DNA of 64,000 nucleotides from NCBI GenBank assembly GCA_030144725.1, contig JASKMD010000003.1, forward strand, positions 5,008,390 through 5,072,389. Direction: 5' to 3'. This document shows positions 44,546 through 55,441 of this stretch, piece by piece (positions within the stretch are counted from its first letter, which is position 1; the number at the start of each line of letters is the position of its first letter). The notes beneath the pieces were generated by a model. It saw only the letters and a program-made list of their open reading frames with translations. It was not told the origin of the DNA and searched no databases. Source of the stretch: Haematococcus lacustris (taxonomy: Eukaryota > Chlorophyta > Chlorophyceae > Chlamydomonadales > Haematococcaceae). Position numbers and translations under genes: made by a program.

Positions 44546-45660
44546 GTCTCTGTTAAGGTGTGTGATGGCAAGCATGGGTCTAGCTGGTGACAGGTGACAT
44601 GTGCACCGCCAGAGCATAGAACCAGTCAGCCATGTGCATGTTCCGCACTGGCTTCACGGTGGGCTGGCCATTGCCCACAGCCCACAACTCTTGCAGCTGG
44701 TTTTTTAGCAACTTTGAGGTGGTTGGTGGCAGCTTGTTGCTAGCTAGCTTGCAGCGGTACAAAGCTACTGCCTGCAGGTGCCTGCCCTTATCTGTAGCCT
44801 TGTCCGCTGCATACTGCTTTGCCTCCTCTTGCTGCATGGTGGCTGTTTGTCCACAAGCTGACCGTGCCTCTACAGATGCCAGGCTGATAGTGATGGACCC
44901 CACGCCTCCTTTGCAGACAGATGTGGAGGTGGCAGCACCGGCTGTGGGTGAGGGGGTTGCGGCAGCTACGGGAGAGGGGTGGGCAGTGGCGAGCGAGGGT
45001 GATGCTTTGCCAAAGAAGGCTACAGTTGCAGCCTGCTTGTCCTCCTTGCGTTGACGCTTGGCCACCTTGTCCTCCACCCTGCTCTCTGCCAGGCTCTCCC
45101 GTGTGATGTGAGGCACCCAGGTGTCCAAATCCTCAGTGTGCGCCTTGACGTGAGCTGCCACCTGTTCTGGACTCATTTTCTCCACGCCGCTGCTGCTCAA
45201 TGGCTTCAATGCTGTCTCACACGCTGCGTTGGTGATGTGGGCCGGTTTGTACAGGAGAGCAAGGAGCTGCTCCAAGCGGGAAGACAATACGCCAAGGAGG
45301 TACGTGCGCTGCAAAAGGCAGACGCCAAGGGGTGTGATGTGCTAAAGGTGTTGTTGTGTAGCTTTGCATGCTTTGCATGCTTGTGGGCAGGTTGTGGGCA
45401 TGTACGTGAGCAAGCATGTGCGCATGTGCGCATGTGTAGCCACTAGAATTTGCCCCTTACCCACTTTGTCCCATGCCCTTGTCCCCTACCAGCAAGTCAC
45501 CGACAAGCTCCTTACATGGTGGCCTCTCGAACATGTCCATGCCACCATAACTGAAATGCCCTAACACTGCCCATGCCGCTCGTTGCCGGGCTGTGCTGTC
45601 AGTGTCCCCCAGCTGGGCAAAGCGGTACGGCATCAGGTCCAAGAAGCTCATACTGCCAGC

Positions 45661-46080
45661 TGCCAGGATGGTGGGAGGACGCTGGGCAGGACCTGCAGCC
45701 ACATGCGCCAGCCCAGCCCCCTGCCCCTGCAGCCCTGTCCCTCCCTGCCCCTTGCTGCTGCCAGCTGCCAGGATGGTGGGAGGACGCCGGGCAGGACCTG
45801 CAACCACATGCGCCAGCCCAGCCCCCTGCCCCTGCAGCCCTGCCCCTCCCTGCCCCTTGCTGCTGCCAGCTGCTAGGATGGTGGAAGGACGCTGGGCAGG
45901 ACCTGCAGCCACATGCGCCAGCCCAGCCCCCTGCCCCTGCAGCCCTGCCCCTCCCTGCCCCTTGCTGCTGCCAGCTGCCAGGATGGTGGGAGGACGCCGG
46001 GCAGGACCTGCAGCCACATGCGCCAGCCCAGCCCCCTGCCCCTGCAGCCCTGCCCCTCCCTGCCCCTTGCTGCTACAAGC
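45661..46080. repeat. 105-bp minisatellite, four copies
   Basis: Unit begins TGCCAGGATGGTGGGAGGAC and includes CCTGCAGCCACATGCGCCAG; copies start about 45661, 45766, 45871 and 45976. On the minus strand it encodes a PPTILAAGSSKGQGGAGLQG-like repeat, so it might be partly coding. Confidence 0.92.
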
Positions 46081-46310
46081 TGCTGGGAGGGTGGGTGGGA
46101 GGGTGGGTGGGTGGGAAATGCTTGGAGGGTTGGAGAACGGTGGTGCTCCATTTGCAGCTTGGTGCCGTTTCTGACAAAGCTGTACACAACCATAGTGAGC
46201 AATGAGAGGTCTTTGGCTTCACAAGCCGCTTTCAACTGGCTGTCCACAACACTGGCTGGCCCAATGACATACAGCTTGTACTCGGGGGCACGAGTGAGGC
46301 TACCCTTAAG

Positions 46311-49300
46311 GGTCACCCCGGCCATTGGCCATGCCAATCCGTGACAGGCGCGACGCTCACACCACGCGCTAGTGAAGGGTAGCTGAGGCTATCGCGGTAA
46401 GTCACGCGCGCTAATACTCGCGTTTTAGACTGAAGCCTTGTACTTGATCACCGCCCGCCACCAGGTCGAAACTTGAGATAGCGCAAACAAGCAGCGACCC
46501 ACCTACAAGAGCAGGGTGGCGAGGCGCTCCGTGGCGTCCGTAGCAAAGTTCGCACCATGGAGGCAGCCTCGCAGTACTGCGGAGTAGGCCATCGCTGTGC
46601 GCCATGCTACCGAGCCATGTCATTACACCACGAGACTGAGTCACGCCACGCTTAGCTGAAACTGTGCAAGTTGGGCGCATGGCACTGTTAATATTTTGGC
46701 CATTGCCTTAACCGGCTTTATCGGCTCAGTTCGTGCTATTCTGGCTTAGTTGGTGCTGCTGGTCTCAATCGAAAGTGCTTGGCCTTACATTTCATCTGCC
46801 TCGTCAACCCCCACTTCAGCCAACTGATCCTCCTCCATCTCTTGCTCCCACCTCAGATGTTCTAGGATGTCAGCCCTAAGCAATGGCTTCTTCTGCGTCA
46901 ACCTTGCCCTTCCAGCCCAAGCACTCCCGTGCATACTCCTTCAACAGATGCACATTCAAGGTCATGTGGGCGCTTGCAATGTGTGGTGCCCGTGTATGCA
47001 GAAGCCTCAAGCACTCAGCATCTTCCTTCTTGTCACTTGCCAGTGTCACACGTCCAAACATGGGTATGTTGCTTAGGGTAGATGCTCCATGACACATGCA
47101 CTGCTGTGGCTTGCTGCCCATGTGCCTCACACACGCACATGCAGTCTCAGACCACATGGGCGCAACCCCATCTGCAGGGAAGAACATTGCATGCATGGCC
47201 CGTGACCCAGTGATGGTGCGAAGCAGCCTGTGGGCATCAGGGTCAAGCTCAGCACACTTCTCAACTTCCTCATCCTTCAACACCAAACACCACCGCCGCT
47301 GCACGCTCCCCCTAGTCTGATGCGCAACACTGGCTGCTAGTTGTGCAGCTGGCACCACACACTCTACATTATGCACACCTGCCAACTGCTGAGCCTTGCA
47401 CTCTGCACTGAGATCTGGGTGATCAGCCAAGACTCTGGCTGCCATGCTGTGCTTGAATACCCCACCCTCAGAGTCATGGCGGCCCTTGAAATGAGATGTG
47501 GCCCCATACGACCACCACACTAGAACCTTGTACCTCATGGCCATGCGCCGGTGCAGCTGCAATGCCGGTGTGCCCTTGAATTGGGCTGCGCACCCATCTG
47601 ACCACATGCACAACTGCTTCATGACCATGCACCGCTCACCCTGTAAATAATCAAGCACCTGATGCAAAGCTGCCTGTGTCACAGCTGCTGACTGATCCTT
47701 CCCATCTGTCAATATGTACACAGTCTCCTCCCGGTACTCATCTCTGTCATTCCTAAAGTATGCACATGCTACAAAGATGCCCACATTGTGATGGTGCCAG
47801 TGATCAGACTGGATCTCCGTTGGCCGCTCTACAGTCAAGCGCTCTGACCAATCACATGAAATGACCACCCTCCCATGATCACCCTTCTCCTGCACAGCCT
47901 GCTGCTGCCGGCGGAACACAGCTAGCTGATGATGAGCTACAAAGTGGTGCCAAATGTAGGAGGGCATCTGCTCGTTTAGCTTGTCCACTACCTCACGCAG
48001 GCTGAGCTTAAACTGCTGCAACTCAATCTCAATGATGCTGATGCTGATGCTGATGCTGTTGCGCGTTGTGCAGCTTGTGGAGGCAAGCAAGCCTTCTCCT
48101 CTCCTTTTGACGGGCTGTCCGCTGTGCAATAGGTGCTGGGGTGACTGGGGCGAGAGGGCTGTTGTCATCTCCTAGACAAGGGGATGACAGAGTGCTAAAG
48201 CGGTTGTGCAGCCTCACGGGTGGGAGAGCCAGAGAATAAGCAGCTTGGGCTGCAGCTTTGGGGAGACAGTTGCGCATGAAACAGATGTGCCGCATCTCAG
48301 GTCGCATGGCTGTGCATGGCTGGTTGCATGGCAGGTTGCATGGCTGTGCATCGCTGTGCATGGCTGCATGGCTGCATGGCTGCAAGGCTGCAAGGCTCGG
48401 CAGGTCCATGGTGTGTGCCCTGCACATGGGGCATGTTACAGCATGTCACAGCAGGTCAGAAGCGCATGGAGCACAACAGGTCACCGCAGGTCACCTCATG
48501 CATGCGTCCATGTGCTGACGCAACAGTAGCTCGCTGCGCTCCAACCCCGTCCTGCTGTTTTGCAGCTGCTCAAAGGCCTGAGCCTGCTGCTGCTGGGCAC
48601 CCTGCAATTGCTCAAGGGCCTGAGCCTGCTGTTGCTGGGCACCCTTCAGCTGCTGCTGGTCCAGAGCTAGCTGTTGCTGGGCACCCTTCAGCTGCTGCTG
48701 ATCTAGAGCCACCTGGTGTTGGGCATCCTGCAGCAGTTGCTGGTCCACAGCCAGCTGGTGCTGGGCACCCTGCAGCTGCTGCTGATTCAGGCTCAGCTGG
48801 TGCTGGGCATCCTGCAGCTGCTGCTGGTCCTGAGCCAGCTGGTGCTGGGCACCCTGCAGCTGCTGCTGGTCCATGCTCAGCTGTTGCTGAGCGCCCCGGC
48901 CAAGGCAGGTGCGTGGGCGCTTATGGCCCCATGTGCTGGCACCCCTGCTTGACTGTTGTGGTGTTGCAAGGGCTGTTTCAAGGGCTGGCAGCTCGGTAGG
49001 GCTCTGCAGGGTGAAGGGTGGAGGAGGAGGATGTTAAGGTATGGGTTCCCGCCACAATGGTGGATTCCGCCACAATGGAGGTGTCCGCCACTGCCATTGC
49101 CACTACTTACCAGCTTGGCACGTATCGCTTTATGGCGTTCCAGGAGGGCGCGGCGTCGGGGTCCAGGATGGCCCATCGCAATTTTCTGCTTGAAATTCGC
49201 GCACAGTGCGAAAAACCCAGCGATGAGGGCGCCCAACAGTAGCACAGGGTCCACCCCGTCGGGGATGAACCCAGAACGGCGCCAATCGGCCCCTGTGATG

Positions 49301-49890
49301 AGATCGCTCCATGCCACATTCACCCTCGGCCACATTTTGTCATAGATTGTACCACACAAGATGATAGAGCTTTCCTGGGCTACATCCCGGAATATAGACT
49401 CGCTTAGCTATCAGACAATGGTGGAAGTACGCGGAAAGAGCCACTGACCGAAAAGTTCAAGGACTTGAACGAAGCCCCGAAATGATGGGGTCTAGGCTTC
49501 AGCAGAGTGCACGGTAGCGAATTAAAGTCCACGCACGGTGCTGCTGACACCTTAGTGAGATGCTCTGCTTGCTTGGAGGGAGGGTTAGGCAGGTCTCGCG
49601 CCAGGTGTCAGGAAGGGCCCGGGCCATGAGGGGTCCCGACCCAACCCAGGGAATCTTGCGCTTCGACCTGCGACCCACGTACGGTGGCACCCAGTTGAGC
49701 CCCAGGCTGCAGCGAGCGACCATGTTCACAGTCCGCGGGAATGGCGGGCGGTGTACTGGGACAAGGCTTCAGTCTAAAACGCGAGTTTTAGCGCGCGTGA
49801 CTTACCGCGATAGCCTCAGCTACCCTTCACTAGCGCGTGGTGTGAGCGTCGGCCTGTCACGGATTGGCATGGCCAATGGCCGGGGTGACC
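46311..49890 (-). mobile_element. 3580-bp TIR transposon with CTTA target-site duplication
   Basis: Terminal inverted repeats of 130 bp (46311-46440) and 129 bp (49890-49762) start GGTCACCCCGGCCATTGGCC. The flanks are TAAG at 46307-46310 and 49891-49894, a 4-bp duplication. Excising the element with one duplication rejoins a coding frame on the minus strand (RHEALRL into KGSLTRAPEYK), which confirms the boundaries. It carries a transposase-like gene, annotated separately. The superfamily is not certain from the ends alone. Confidence 0.85.
46876..49359 (-). CDS. Transposase-like protein of the 3580-bp element
   Basis: A 5' exon (about 49359-49115) includes VAWSDLITGADWRRSGFIPD and ends RRRALLERHKAIRAKL at GTAAGT. 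Exon 2 (about 49008-48493) holds seven or eight tandem 14-residue units like LDQQQLKGAQQQLA, a Gln-rich coiled coil. A third block (about 48427-48050) contains RHICFMRNCLPKAAA and KERRRLACLHKLHN. The main block (stop at 46876) has VVISCDWSERL, LCMWSDGCAAQFKG and RHDSEGGVFKHSM, a plausible D-D-E set. The third and main blocks meet at a CATCAG microsatellite in different frames, so there is a frameshift or a hidden intron there. The role as transposase is inferred from position and these acidic motifs; I cannot name the superfamily. Confidence 0.5.
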
Positions 49891-51089
49891 TAAGGCGCAA
49901 GGCTTCATGACGCAATTGCCATGCCACCTCCATACCATCCTCCCCCTGGTGCACACCCACAGCTACCCATGCATAGAACACCCTGGTGACGTTGGGGCAA
50001 GTGCACTTGCAATAGAGCACGCAATTGCCCTGGTTGGGGTGCTTGAACCTTGGCATGCCTTCCTGCAGCCAAATAGGATGGCACATGGTGGTAGTGAGAG
50101 GACATGAGGTTGGGGGGTTGCATACCCATGTTAGTGTTGAACGCATCGTCAGCGCCACATGAAACTTGGGCTGTAGTTTCATATGGGTGCAAATATGCCA
50201 GTAGCTAAGTGGCATACCATATATTTAGTTGGCATGGCTGTGGCATGGTTGGGCGTGCCATGGGCTTGTTGTGAGGCTGTCACTCACACCTCACATGCAT
50301 GTTGCAGTAACGTTACCTATTGTGTAGATGTGCTTGCTACGGACACATGTGTGTGCCAACGGTCGCGGATGGAGTCCTGGCTAGTGCCTGGCGCCAGTCA
50401 CAGGAACACCGAATTCCGGTCAATCGAGGCATGGGGCATGCCGCTTTTGATGGTGCTGCGCCACTTACTAGATGTAACTAGGACTATAGATGCACCTCCC
50501 GCCACCGTCGCGCTCGACTGGGCAGTCACGTGATGTTGCACGGTGCTGCGATAGGCTTTCTGATCCGTACGACCTTACAACTACAAGCAACCAGTAGCAA
50601 GCTTGCGTCTCAAGCACATTTAATGTGGAGGGCGCAACAGGCTTCAGGTCAGGCACAACCATCAGCGGGATACAGCGCAAAAGGACGATTGCAACGCATC
50701 AGGCGCAACTGCTATCCGTAGCCTATGGCCTCCGTTCGTCAAAATTTGAAATTTCCTCAGGGCGTGTCACAGCTGACCCCAACACGCGACGTGTTCTGGC
50801 GCCACGCAGACACTCTTAGCGACCGCTATAGGCAGCCTGGATCTATCGCGGCGTGAATGGCGCATCAAATCAGCATTCAAGAGCGCTTCTTCAACACGGG
50901 TTTAGTCCACATGTGACAGCAACTTCAAGGTGCTCTATACATTAGTGCCTGTGGTTCCTGTGCAGCCAAACGCAGCTAGAATTCAACTTCATGAATTTTT
51001 GCAGGATTGTCACAGCTGAGTTGCTGTCGAGCTGCATTTCACGGATGTATAAGTTGCGTAGGCTCATGAACACATGTGCTACTTAGGCT

Positions 51090-53721
51090 CAGGGCCTCCC
51101 AACCCCCTTGAAAAGGGGGTGTGTCCGTTTCACGCGGTTTATTTCTCGCACAGTTTGCGGAATGATGAGCGAAGCACATCAGTATGTAGAGGGCCCGCTT
51201 GGCTACACGCTACGGCTGTCCTGAGCGTCCATGACTATGTATATGATGCACTGCTTAGGCGTGAACCCGGCCTATATTTTGTGGGCAGATATCACCATGC
51301 ACGCCTCCTCCACCCTCGACCTTCTGAATGACGCCGTGATGAAGCAAACGCAAGTATGTGTGCAGTCGCGCTTTGCGTTGCGATGGCCGGTATCGCGAGT
51401 TTGAAACCTAAGAAGCTGAAATGCTTCTTTAACGCACCCACACCACTGCTGATGCTGCGTTTAGAACAGCCGCATATTTCTTAACATCTATTAGCTTTCA
51501 CTCGTTATTTGTGTCGCTCGCGCTGTCAAGCGAGAGACGGAGTGGTTGTATGCCCTAGCGGTTCATTAAGACACTATGTGCACCCTTCACTTCTTGTTAC
51601 AGTGGACTATGTGGCCTGATAGTCAAACTGACCGCGGGACTCTTTATACTTGAGCCTTTTCTGCTCGTTCCCCTGGTTATGTGCTTTGTTCGTTGTAGCT
51701 AGAGCATATGCGTAGGTGCGAAGCCTTCGTTGTGTCGCTACATCGTTTTGGGACATCACCACCGAGACATGTGCTTCGGTCCACGGTGCCATGACTTGCT
51801 GCACTCCCTAGGCCTCTACACTCCCTAGGCCTCTACACTCCATAGCAAAGGCCCCTGGCACTAGAGTTTGTTAACGAACAGCAATTTTTGCTTTAGCATC
51901 AATCCATGCCGTAGGTGCATGCCACAACGTGCATACCCCCTGGTTGGGTACAGTATATGAGCAACAAGTATCTAAAGGCAAACATCTAGTAGGACTGCAA
52001 GCACCCATTGCAGATGTGGTAGCAGAATATCCTTCCCGAGCAACTGCAACTCTTGCCTCATGGCCACAACAAAGCCCCATACTAGCACCCCATGGCAGGG
52101 CAAGATCTGTACACTCCATAGCTAGGCCTGGTCTCTTGTCCATTAGCTACTCGCCCATGGCAACAAAGCAGAGCCCTATGGCAACACCCCATGCCCGGTG
52201 GGGCTGCCACGCTCAGCAATGTGCTTCTGCACGGCCTTCTGCCAGCCTGCCACCAGGGTGTTGCCGACTGGCTGATCCCTGGGCGGCACCTTGTGGTAAA
52301 GGAGGTAGGCCCTGAGCTGTTCACGTGTGAAGCGGGTTGCCTCCTTGGCCGAGGTATTGTTGTAGTCTGCACCCCGTGCGTGTTGCTGGAATGCCTGCCG
52401 CAGCTGCTGCAGGGGGGCCTGGGTGGGCACGTTCAACACCATCTTGGCGTTCCCGTCTACCATGCACGCTGACTCCTCCGTCTTGCGTGCTGCCTTGGCC
52501 TCCCGGTTGTCGTCTGCTGGGTTGTCTCCTTGTCACGCTTCTGCTTGCGGAGCGTGATGAGCCGAGCCTCAAAGTCTGCCAAGTCGATGTTTGCGAGTGC
52601 CCCAGGGTCGAGCTTATTGTTAATGCTGCCGATCATGGCATCCAGCCCCTGCTTGGCGCTGTTGCCGTGCTTTGTGTGTTGCAGGCTGGACGTTTGAGCT
52701 GGGTGCTGCCCCAAAGCACTCCACTAGGTGTGTGCGTAGGCCTGGACTGCAAGGCTGCAGCTGCTGCAAGAACGCCTCCTCCAGCTGGTTGAACTGCTGC
52801 ATAAACTCTAGCAGGTCTAACTGCTGCTGTTGCTCACGCTGATCAACAAAGACCATCAGGCTGCAGTGCCGCTCCCTCAGCTGGCTGTACAGCTCCCGTG
52901 AGCTGAGAAGCTCAGCAGTGACGGTTGCATGTGCAACAGTGAGGGTTGCATGCGCAGCGGTGAGCTGCTCCATGCTCTGGGCTGCCTCATGCCGAGCCTT
53001 AGCCTTTGCCCCGTTGGCTCTGTTTGCTCTAGTTTGTTTTGGGACGCGTGGCATGTCAAGCAAAAGGGCAGTGAGGAGGGGCTGGGAGGTGGTGGTAGGC
53101 AGCTGGGCCTGCTAGGGTGGGCTGCTGGCAGGTACTGTGGGCAGGAAACTTATGTGGTGCTTGGGCACCTGCAATTGACACGCTAAGGCTCACTGAGCTT
53201 TGAGAGTAATATTGCTTCTTCTGTCACAGCTGAGCATATGAGTAGAGTAGTCTTTGAAAGTGCGGCCAGCACAAAAATAAGACATCTCTATGAGTTTTGG
53301 CTGGATTTCCTGATTGACAGCAAAATCCTACCTGCTCAGCGGAGCCGCAGCTGAAGCTTGGATTAGCCATTTACGTGTGCTGAGGTGTACTCGGAAACTC
53401 CTGCATCATCAGATGTTCGTCGGGTAACCTGTGCTGGCGCAGGATAGGTGGCAACTGCTGCGTGCACCTCACCTCGCGGGCTGGCAGCAGCGCCTATGCG
53501 TAGAGCACCAAGAGCACGCCTGCACTGCGCAATGTCTTGAGGGTGGCTGGCGGATCCCAACCACCCTGCCGACCACAATCGAAGCAACTACTGGTTGCTG
53601 TCGTAACTAGAGTCCGCGTTTAAGCCATGCCGCGCGGGGCTAAAGCCATCGGCCTGCTCCCGGAGCAATCGGTCGCATGTGACGGTCTTACATGCCAAAA
53701 CATCAGAGTTGGGAGGCCCTG
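51090..53721 (-). mobile_element. 2632-bp TIR transposon with 9-bp target-site duplication (Mutator-like by length)
   Basis: Ends are CAGGGCCTCCCAAC and its inverse, 14 bp, flanked by ACTTAGGCT at 51081-51089 and 53722-53730. The uninterrupted left arm has a single ACTTAGGCT at the matching place, which proves the insertion. Nine-base duplications are typical of Mutator-like elements, while hAT elements usually give eight; CAGGG ends also occur in hAT, so the class is open. The element carries a minus-strand protein gene but no transposase I can recognise. Confidence 0.88.
52176..53063 (-). CDS. Coiled-coil protein carried by the 2632-bp element
   Basis: The first part starts at MLDMPRVPKQTRANRANGAK, continues as a coiled coil (QSMEQLTAAHATLTVAHATV, QLEEAFLQQLQ) and passes into a second frame with LDPGALANIDLADFEARLIT and LRKQKRDKE. 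A third piece (52463-52176) reads QAPLQQLRQAFQQHA and TREQLRAYLLYHKVPPRDQP. The frames change at about 52700 and 52470, so there are introns or frameshifts. The last piece loosely resembles a SAP-type DNA-binding helix pair; that is weak. It starts basic and could bind nucleic acid. Not recognised as a transposase. Confidence 0.4.
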
Positions 53722-53886
53722 ACTTAGGCTCCCCGTTCCCGGCGTGCCCCGCCCCTGGCGTGCCCTAATTTGCCCCCTAGAATGACCAACCGGTGCACTA
53801 ATTTGCATGTGTGTTGTAGTTTGATGCTACTTGCGTGAGGGTTTGTCTGCGCCTACACAAATATATACACAACAACTCATCCAGAT

Positions 53887-54649
53887 CTATCCCCCGAGAA
53901 AAGCGATGAGGTGTTGCTCTGACACTGCATCGGCAGCTTTAACCTGAACCATCGGGATGTGGTAGCCACTGAGCTGCATAGCGGATGCAGTTAACTCGCG
54001 CTCCATAGCCGCGACGCCATCATCCCGGCCATCGGCCGCATCCACTCCCGCCCAGTGTTGCACGTCCTCATTCTCCTCGTCCTCCGCGAAGAAGTCGCTG
54101 CCATCACCTAGTGTATCGCCTAGCATGCTCAGTAGCCAGGCATCCGAGCAGTCGTCCCCGGGTACCTTGACCGGCTGGCTGGCAGCGGATGTGTGCTTGA
54201 GCGTCTGCGGGAAACTTGGACCGGGAGGCGGAGCGCGGGCGGAGGGCGACTGGCTAGGAAAGGGCGCCGGGAGCGCTCCAACTGTCCCTGTGGGCAGCGC
54301 AGCGCACATGCCATGTGACGCAGGGTTGCCGGAGGCAACCTGGCTGTGAAGAAGCCGTCCATGCTCTGCCGTGATCTCTTAGGCTGGTCATAGCAGGCCC
54401 CTGGGTGAACTTCAGCGTGAGCTGAGCTACTGCGATCCGTAGCCTATGGCCTCCGTTCGTCAAAACTTGAAATTTCCTCAGCTGAGCGGGGGTCACCAAA
54501 AGTCTGAGCCCGCTGACCCCGGCAAAGGTGCACATCAGCCCGAGCAGCCCGCTAGCTTCGCGCTGATGAGCTACACCGCCATGCGTTGTAAAACTCTTAA
54601 AGACCAGTAAGATGTTATCAGGGGTGCCGCCAATGGCGGGGGTGACCAC
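53887..54649 (-). CDS. Hypothetical acidic protein, right-arm copy with upstream part
   Basis: The upstream frame (54649-about 54340) starts MVTPAIGGTPDNILLVFKSF, then LLGLMCTFAGVSGLRLLVTP and LRKFQVLTNGGHRLRIAVAQ, and leads into LTLKFTQGPAMTSL. A second frame (54309-53887) ends SEQHLIAFLGG-stop and equals the left-arm frame. An intron or frameshift must join them around 54330. The arm boundary (54429) falls inside the coding region, so the left arm holds only the 3' portion of this gene. The LRKFQ(V/I)LTNGGHRLRI segment occurs again inside each arm. Confidence 0.4.
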
Positions 54650-55441
54650 ATGTCGTCGGCCGTCCTAATGAACTTGCTGCCAGTGGAAACTATAGACCTT
54701 CTACACCTATCTCATTCCCCGAACGTGTGCGCGAAACTATACCTCCGCATGGGCCTCCAAAGTACCCGCAAAACCTAACCGACAGCTACACCTGCACCTG
54801 TACGCTCACTGCTTGCTGCGTCGCCGGCATCTGCGCTTCCCTTCGCACACTACGCACACACAAAGGTCGTATACGCAGATGCGCAAATCGTCTGTGTCTC
54901 TGGATTAGGCACCCTGCCCTATCCCGTGGAAAAGCTGCGTCACGTGGAACGTCCAGCTATACTGACCGACTGGATCAACACCGGCAGCCGCAGCACAGGT
55001 ACGCTAGTAGCATCGCGCTTCGCTGTGCTACTAGAGTGCAGTCAGCGCGCTGATAAAGAGAATATGGATTAGGCACCTTGCCGCACCTCGTGGACAACCT
55101 GCGACACCTGGAACGTCCAACTTTACCGACTAGCTGGCGCGAAATCGGCATCCACTGCACAGGTACGACAGAGCTATCTTTTCGCGCTGCTTGGTACATC
55201 GAGTAGTACACATTCAGCGCGCTATTTAACAACAGGGCTGTATCGGTGAGCCTGATGTGGGGGACAGTGGGGCTGACGAGCCAAGGGGTACACTGAGCCA
55301 CATCGCCGAGCTGTAGGATATGCCAAGTGATAGCAGTAGTGGACGGCCAGCGCGCTGATCTCGATCATTTGTTGCGAGGCCACATGTCTACTTTTCACTC
55401 CCCAATCACCACATCGTCGTGGTGTTGATGCTCAGGTCGCC
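54430..55441. repeat. Upstream region of STAND gene with a diverged tandem duplication
   Basis: A unit of about 165 bp running from GGATTAGGCACC(C/T)TGCC to TCAGCGCGCT occurs at about 54901-55051 and 55066-55224, with GCACAGGTACG conserved in the middle. The promoter of the gene starting at 55442 should be here; no specific element can be named. Confidence 0.55.

Larger units (their letters stand above)
44580..50215 (-). pseudogene. Large minus-strand gene of unknown function, split by a transposon
   Basis: Exon-like blocks, 5' to 3' on the minus strand: about 50200-49891 (GNCVLYCKCTCPNVTRVFYA, GVHQGEDGMEVAWQLRHEAL), then after the 3580-bp insertion 46310-about 46130 (RAPEYKLYVIGPASVVDSQL, LLTMVVYSFVRNGTKLQ), then 45660-45460 (SFLDLMPYRFAQLGD, MDMFERPPCKELVGDLLVGD), then 45314-44580 (ACETALKPLSSSGVEKMSPE, ESRVEDKVAKRQRKEDKQAA), ending at a stop at 44580. 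Removing the transposon and one CTTA joins the first two blocks in frame. The 105-bp minisatellite lies between blocks two and three. I do not recognise the family. It may be a larger element's gene. Its first block is partly inside the right inverted-repeat arm. Confidence 0.5.
50047..54429 (-). repeat. Right arm of large inverted repeat (interrupted)
   Basis: Inverted copy of 42804-44545, interrupted at 51090-53721 by a TIR element. Differences from the left arm are few, for example C/T near 44452 and G/A near 44363. Confidence 0.9.
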
